This document shows, piece by piece, positions 61,288 to 64,000 of a DNA stretch of 64,000 bases. A program made the translations under genes and the position numbers. Below the pieces are notes generated by a model that saw only the letters and a list, made by a program, of their open reading frames with translations, was not told the origin of the DNA and did not search any database. The stretch lies in NCBI RefSeq assembly GCF_036090055.1, contig NZ_CP107970.1:1738501-1802500 (forward strand), in the 5' to 3' direction. Within the stretch, counting starts at the first letter, position 1; every line of letters begins with the position of its first letter. This DNA is from Nocardioides sp. NBC_00368. GTDB lineage: Bacteria; Actinomycetota; Actinomycetes; Propionibacteriales; Nocardioidaceae.

Positions 61288-61305
61288 TTCAAGTGTGAGC
61301 TTGAA
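61288..61305. promoter_or_regulatory. MerR-type dyad TTCAAG-N6-CTTGAA
   Basis: Perfect inverted repeat 61288-61293/61300-61305 in the 39-base gap between the divergent DUF6194 and MerR genes. Likely operator for both. Confidence 0.55.
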
Positions 61306-61324
61306 GTGCTTATGGAGGGTTCTG

Positions 61325-62098
61325 GTGAACCGAGCGACCGAATCAACCCGACACATGAACACCGCCGCCTTGGCGGCAGCGTCCGGATACTCGGTGCAGC
61401 AGGTGCGCGACCTGGAGGCGCAGGGCGTGATCCCGGCGGCGACCAGGTCGGCCAACGGCTATCGCCAGTTCTCCGCCGCGCATGTCAGCGCACTTCGTGC
61501 GTACCGCGGTCTCGCGGAGGCGATAGGGCCGGTCGACGCCCGCACCGCGATGCGGGACCTCCGCACCGTGCCGGCCGGGCAGGGGGCAGCGTTGATCTGC
61601 GGGTTCCACGCGAGGCTCAACGACGAGCGCGCGCAGGCGCTCGCGGCCCGTCACGCTCTGGAATCGATCCGTTCCGAGGCGAGCACGGAGGCGGAACCCG
61701 TCGAGAGCGACTCGATGACCATCACGGAGCTGTCCCAGGCCCTCGGCGTCAGGGCATCGACGCTCCGCTTCTGGGAGAAGGCTGGTCTGGTGGCCCCCGA
61801 GCGGGTCACCACCCCGGCAGGTACCGCGCGCCGCTACCCGCTCACCGCCATCCGCGAAGCACGCATCACCGCCGCCCTTCGAGCAGGTGGCTACCGCATC
61901 CCAGACGTACAGGCCGCGATCACCGCTGTCCGAGAGCTCGACGAGGTGAGCCACACGATCACAGCGCTCGACGCGCGACTCGCGACCATCGCGCAGCGCA
62001 CGCTCGCCCTTCTCCGGGCCGGAACCCTGCTGGCGGTGATCATCGAGTCATCCCGAGACGAGCGCCGCGGCGACCTGGTCGAGCCGGGCTCCACGTGA
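61325..62098 (+). CDS. MerR-family regulator with two MerR-type HTH domains
   Basis: A 257-residue protein with two MerR-like DNA-binding modules. The first is at about 13-80 ([20 protein letters not shown], then [19 protein letters not shown]). The second is at about 130-200 ([20 protein letters not shown], then [13 protein letters not shown]). A C-terminal helix follows (about 205-240). The GTG at 61325 has GGAGGG 5 bases upstream; an internal ATG at 61355 is possible. It is divergent from the DUF6194 gene. Its last 51 bases overlap the 3' end of murF on the other strand. Confidence 0.82.
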   Translation: MNRATESTRHMNTAALAAASGYSVQQVRDLEAQGVIPAATRSANGYRQFSAAHVSALRAYRGLAEAIGPVDARTAMRDLRTVPAGQGAALICGFHARLNDERAQALAARHALESIRSEASTEAEPVESDSMTITELSQALGVRASTLRFWEKAGLVAPERVTTPAGTARRYPLTAIREARITAALRAGGYRIPDVQAAITAVRELDEVSHTITALDARLATIAQRTLALLRAGTLLAVIIESSRDERRGDLVEPGST

Positions 62099-63397
62099 GG
62101 CCTTGACGAGCACGACGTCGCCGGGTGCGAGGTGGCTGCGCAGCCAGTCGATCGCGGCGGCGTTGTCGGGCAGCGCCACCGCCTTCGTCCCCGCGCCGTC
62201 CGCGATGACGGCGGCGGCCTCGCCGATGGTCAGGACCAGGTCGGCCCGGGTGGCGGCGTACGTCCCGACCTCGTGGTGCGCCTCGCGGCTCGCCTCGCCG
62301 AGCTCGAGCATCTCGCCGAGGACGGCGATGCGACGCCTGGCCTCGATCGAGGCGAGGGCGTCGAGGCCGGCGCGGGTCGACTCGGGGTTGGCGTTGTAGG
62401 AGTCGTCGATCAGCGTCGCACCGTTGGACAGGGCACGCAGCTCCATGCGCCACTTCGAGATCGACGCGGTGTCGAGCGCGGTCGCGGCCTGGCCGAGCCG
62501 GACGCCGGCGGCCAGCCCCGCCGCCGCGGCCGCCGCGGCGTTGAGCGCCCAGTGGGCGCCGACGAACGGGAGCGTGACGACGACCGTGGTGCCGTCGTTC
62601 CGGAGTCTGAACGAGGGCCGGCCGAGCCGGTCCAGGGCGAGGTCGCGCACGTGCACGTCCGCCCGCTCGCCGGCCCCGAACGTGAGCACCGGACCGGTGG
62701 TGAGGTCACGCATCGCGAGCACCCGGGGGTCGTCGGCATGGAGCACGGCCGTACCGCCGGTCGCCATCCCGCGCACCAGCTCGCTCTTGGCGACGGCGAT
62801 CGCCTCGCGCGACCCGAACTCGCCCAGGTGGGCCCGGCCGACGTTGGTCACCACGGCGATGTCGGGCGCGACCAGGCCGGTCAGCTCGGCGATGTCGCCG
62901 ATGTGCCGGGCACCCATCTCGAGCACCAGGAACCTCGTCGTGGCGTCGGCGCGCAGCATCGTGAGCGGTACGCCGAGCTCGTTGTTGAACGAGCCTGAGG
63001 TCGCGACGGCCGGTGCGGCGCTCGACAGCACCGCCTCGATCATGTCCTTGGTGCTGGTCTTGCCCTGGGATCCGGTCACCGCGACCACGGTGAGCTGGTC
63101 GCGCAACAGGGCGACGACATGGGCGGCCAGCCGCTGCAGCGCGGCCCGTGCGTCGTCGACGACGACCGTCGGCAACGCCGTCGGGCGCGACCCGAGGGCA
63201 GCGACGGCGCCGGCCTCGGCGGCCTGTGGCGCGTACTCGTGGCCGTCGGTGTGCTCGCCCGCGAACGCGACGAAGAGGCCGCCCGGGTCGGCCCCGCGAC
63301 CGTCGATCACGGCCGGGGCGCTGACCGTCACCGAGCCGTCGCCGATGACCTTCCCGCCGACCAACGAGGCTATTTCGTCCAAGCTGAGGGGAATCAT
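62048..63397 (-). CDS. murF: UDP-MurNAc-tripeptide:D-Ala-D-X ligase (MurF paralogue)
   Basis: A 449-residue Mur ligase that adds the terminal dipeptide/depsipeptide to UDP-MurNAc-tripeptide. N-terminal MurF domain (about 1-80), central ATPase domain with P-loop [15 protein letters not shown] and [13 protein letters not shown], then [20 protein letters not shown] in the C-terminal domain. Next to vanH it probably favours D-Ala-D-Lac, as in other van clusters that carry their own murF; the housekeeping copy would be elsewhere. Box C lies 32 bases upstream. AAGACT ends 6 bases before the ATG, and a perfect dyad brackets the start codon (63384-63405). Confidence 0.9.
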   Translation of the reverse strand: MIPLSLDEIASLVGGKVIGDGSVTVSAPAVIDGRGADPGGLFVAFAGEHTDGHEYAPQAAEAGAVAALGSRPTALPTVVVDDARAALQRLAAHVVALLRDQLTVVAVTGSQGKTSTKDMIEAVLSSAAPAVATSGSFNNELGVPLTMLRADATTRFLVLEMGARHIGDIAELTGLVAPDIAVVTNVGRAHLGEFGSREAIAVAKSELVRGMATGGTAVLHADDPRVLAMRDLTTGPVLTFGAGERADVHVRDLALDRLGRPSFRLRNDGTTVVVTLPFVGAHWALNAAAAAAAGLAAGVRLGQAATALDTASISKWRMELRALSNGATLIDDSYNANPESTRAGLDALASIEARRRIAVLGEMLELGEASREAHHEVGTYAATRADLVLTIGEAAAVIADGAGTKAVALPDNAAAIDWLRSHLAPGDVVLVKASRGARLDQVAAALVSG

Positions 63398-63405
63398 CCC
63401 CTCAG
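63384..63405 (-). repeat. Perfect dyad with the murF start codon in its centre
   Basis: CTGAGGGG (63384-63391)-N6-CCCCTCAG (63398-63405). On the minus strand the six-base centre is ATGATT, the first two codons of murF. If transcribed, the start codon would sit in a hairpin loop; if the mRNA is leaderless it acts only as DNA. Confidence 0.6.
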
Positions 63406-63428
63406 TCTTGGAAATCCCTTGTTGCCGG

Positions 63429-63460
63429 CGTGTATCCGCTAATCGATATGCGCACGATAA
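63429..63460 (-). promoter_or_regulatory. Proposed VanR box C (murF promoter)
   Basis: On the minus strand TATCG-N6-TATCG-ATTAGCGG-ATACACG, same spacing as boxes A and B, and sharing TATCGT and GCATATCG with box B. It ends 32 bases before the murF ATG. Confidence 0.68.
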
Positions 63461-63482
63461 CTCCAGCCGGCCTCGTGTTCTA

Positions 63483-63513
63483 CCTATCGTCGGCATATCG
63501 GAAATTCCATACG
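63483..63513 (+). promoter_or_regulatory. Proposed VanR box B (vanH promoter)
   Basis: 31 bp with the pattern TATCG-N6-TATCG-GAAATTCC-ATACG. A weak -10 (TTTGCT, 63535) starts 22 bases after its end, the same distance as for box A and vanK. The vanH ATG is 35 bases downstream. Confidence 0.75.
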
Positions 63514-63547
63514 GAGTCGCAACCGCACCTTCGGTTTGCTGGCCTCG

Positions 63548-64000
63548 ATGATCTACCACGAGCCGACCCTGACGGCGCCGACCGAGCCGACGGCGCACCC
63601 CGCGATCTCGCCGACCGTCGGGATCACGGTCTATGGCTGCGCCCCTGATGAGGGCCGACTTTTCGACTCCCTGGCGTCCGCCCACGGCGTCTCGCTGACC
63701 ACCACCACCGAGCCGGTCCGCGAGGACAACGCCGATCTCGCCCGCGGCGACCGGTGCATCAGCGTCAGCCACAAGTCGCCGATATCGAACGAGACCCTCC
63801 TCGCTCTGCAAAGGCTCGGGGTTCGGTATATCTCGACGCGAAGCGTCGGTTTCAACCACATCGATGTCGACTTCGCCGCGAGCATCGGGATAACCGTCGG
63901 AAACGTCTCCTATTCACCCGACTCGGTCGCCGATTACACCCTGATGCTGATGCTCATGGCGGTGCGCCAGGCGAAGGCGATGGTCCGGCGCACGGACGCG
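63548..64000 (+). CDS. vanH: D-lactate dehydrogenase VanH, cut by window edge
   Basis: The first 151 codons of a D-2-hydroxyacid dehydrogenase that reduces pyruvate to D-lactate for D-Ala-D-Lac synthesis. [15 protein letters not shown] opens the substrate domain. [20 protein letters not shown] and [19 protein letters not shown] with [20 protein letters not shown] match VanH closely. The first 25 residues are a loose Pro/Thr/Ala-rich extension. No Shine-Dalgarno precedes the ATG at 63548, consistent with a leaderless mRNA. vanA and vanX are expected just beyond the window edge. Confidence 0.92.
   Translation, partial: MIYHEPTLTAPTEPTAHPAISPTVGITVYGCAPDEGRLFDSLASAHGVSLTTTTEPVREDNADLARGDRCISVSHKSPISNETLLALQRLGVRYISTRSVGFNHIDVDFAASIGITVGNVSYSPDSVADYTLMLMLMAVRQAKAMVRRTDA

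Noticed and set aside
60323..61324. A continuous frame joining the vanZ region to the MerR gene
   Set aside because: It runs antisense to the DUF6194 gene and out of frame with vanZ. GGAGGG and the GTG at 61325 mark the real MerR start.

Overview
The window is high-GC DNA from an actinobacterium. The dense head-to-tail operons, TAnnnT -10 boxes sitting about six bases before start codons (leaderless style), paired TetR/MarR/GntR operators and the short repeat TCGACAAGCTC suggest a Nocardioides-like member of the Propionibacteriales; the genus is an inference. I see no rRNA, tRNA, CRISPR array, transposase or phage gene. Most of the window is catabolic regulons, each with its own regulator and, in most cases, a recognisable operator. 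It ends inside a glycopeptide (vancomycin-type) resistance cluster.

Layout. 1-2807: a GH13 alpha-glucosidase (cut by the left edge) and its LacI regulator. 2887-6998: a FadR-type GntR regulator with a perfect operator, a creatininase-family amidohydrolase, a secreted PHB-depolymerase-like esterase and an AbgT-type transporter. 7026-19426: a large aromatic-catabolism locus. Ten genes in one run (extradiol dioxygenase, aspartate-dehydrogenase-like protein, alpha/beta hydrolase, cupin, two SDRs, ThDP enzyme, ferredoxin reductase, a small HTH-like protein, Rieske oxygenase), an ALDH-MFS pair and a MarR regulator share a 27-bp operator pattern. I do not recognise a described pathway with this gene set. 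19432-24172: DJ-1/PfpI protein with a divergent LysR, a two-domain rhodanese, an imine-reductase-like enzyme, a VOC protein and a TetR. 24173-28605: a 416-bp non-coding stretch rich in dyads, a NhaA-thioredoxin fusion, DoxX, EamA and a TetR. 28670-32298: a TetR operator with three half-sites in front of SDR, saccharopine-dehydrogenase-like and acyl-CoA ligase genes.

32318-36025: a small secreted protein, a PNPOx-like protein and the homogentisate branch of tyrosine breakdown (homogentisate dioxygenase, fumarylacetoacetase, thioesterase). The HPPD that would feed it is about 20 kb away beside an Lrp/AsnC regulator (55373-57168). 36129-37508: a small Cys/His protein, an orphan MazF/PemK toxin and a Uma2 nuclease. 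37489-43683: choline/betaine uptake and oxidation (BCCT, BetA, BetB) with a TetR regulator and two tandem 20-bp operators. 43768-50346: secreted GH20 hexosaminidase, an FAD oxidoreductase-DoxX pair, a GDPD-like phosphodiesterase, a seven-repeat RCC1 protein and an ECF41 (SigJ) sigma factor. Both sigJ and the oxidoreductase operon carry the ECF41 promoter motif. 50391-55304: a quinate/shikimate regulon (MHS transporter, AroE-type dehydrogenase, TetR, and a QuiC-type dehydroshikimate dehydratase fused to an HPPD-like domain) with the same operator at two promoters.

57177-64000: vanS, vanR, a FemX/VanK ligase and a VanZ protein. They are followed by a DUF6194/MerR pair and then by a murF paralogue divergent from vanH, which is cut by the right edge. 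A composite box TATCG-N6-TATCS-N8-ATAC occurs three times, at vanR/vanK, murF and vanH, at an almost constant distance from each start codon. I propose it as the VanR site.
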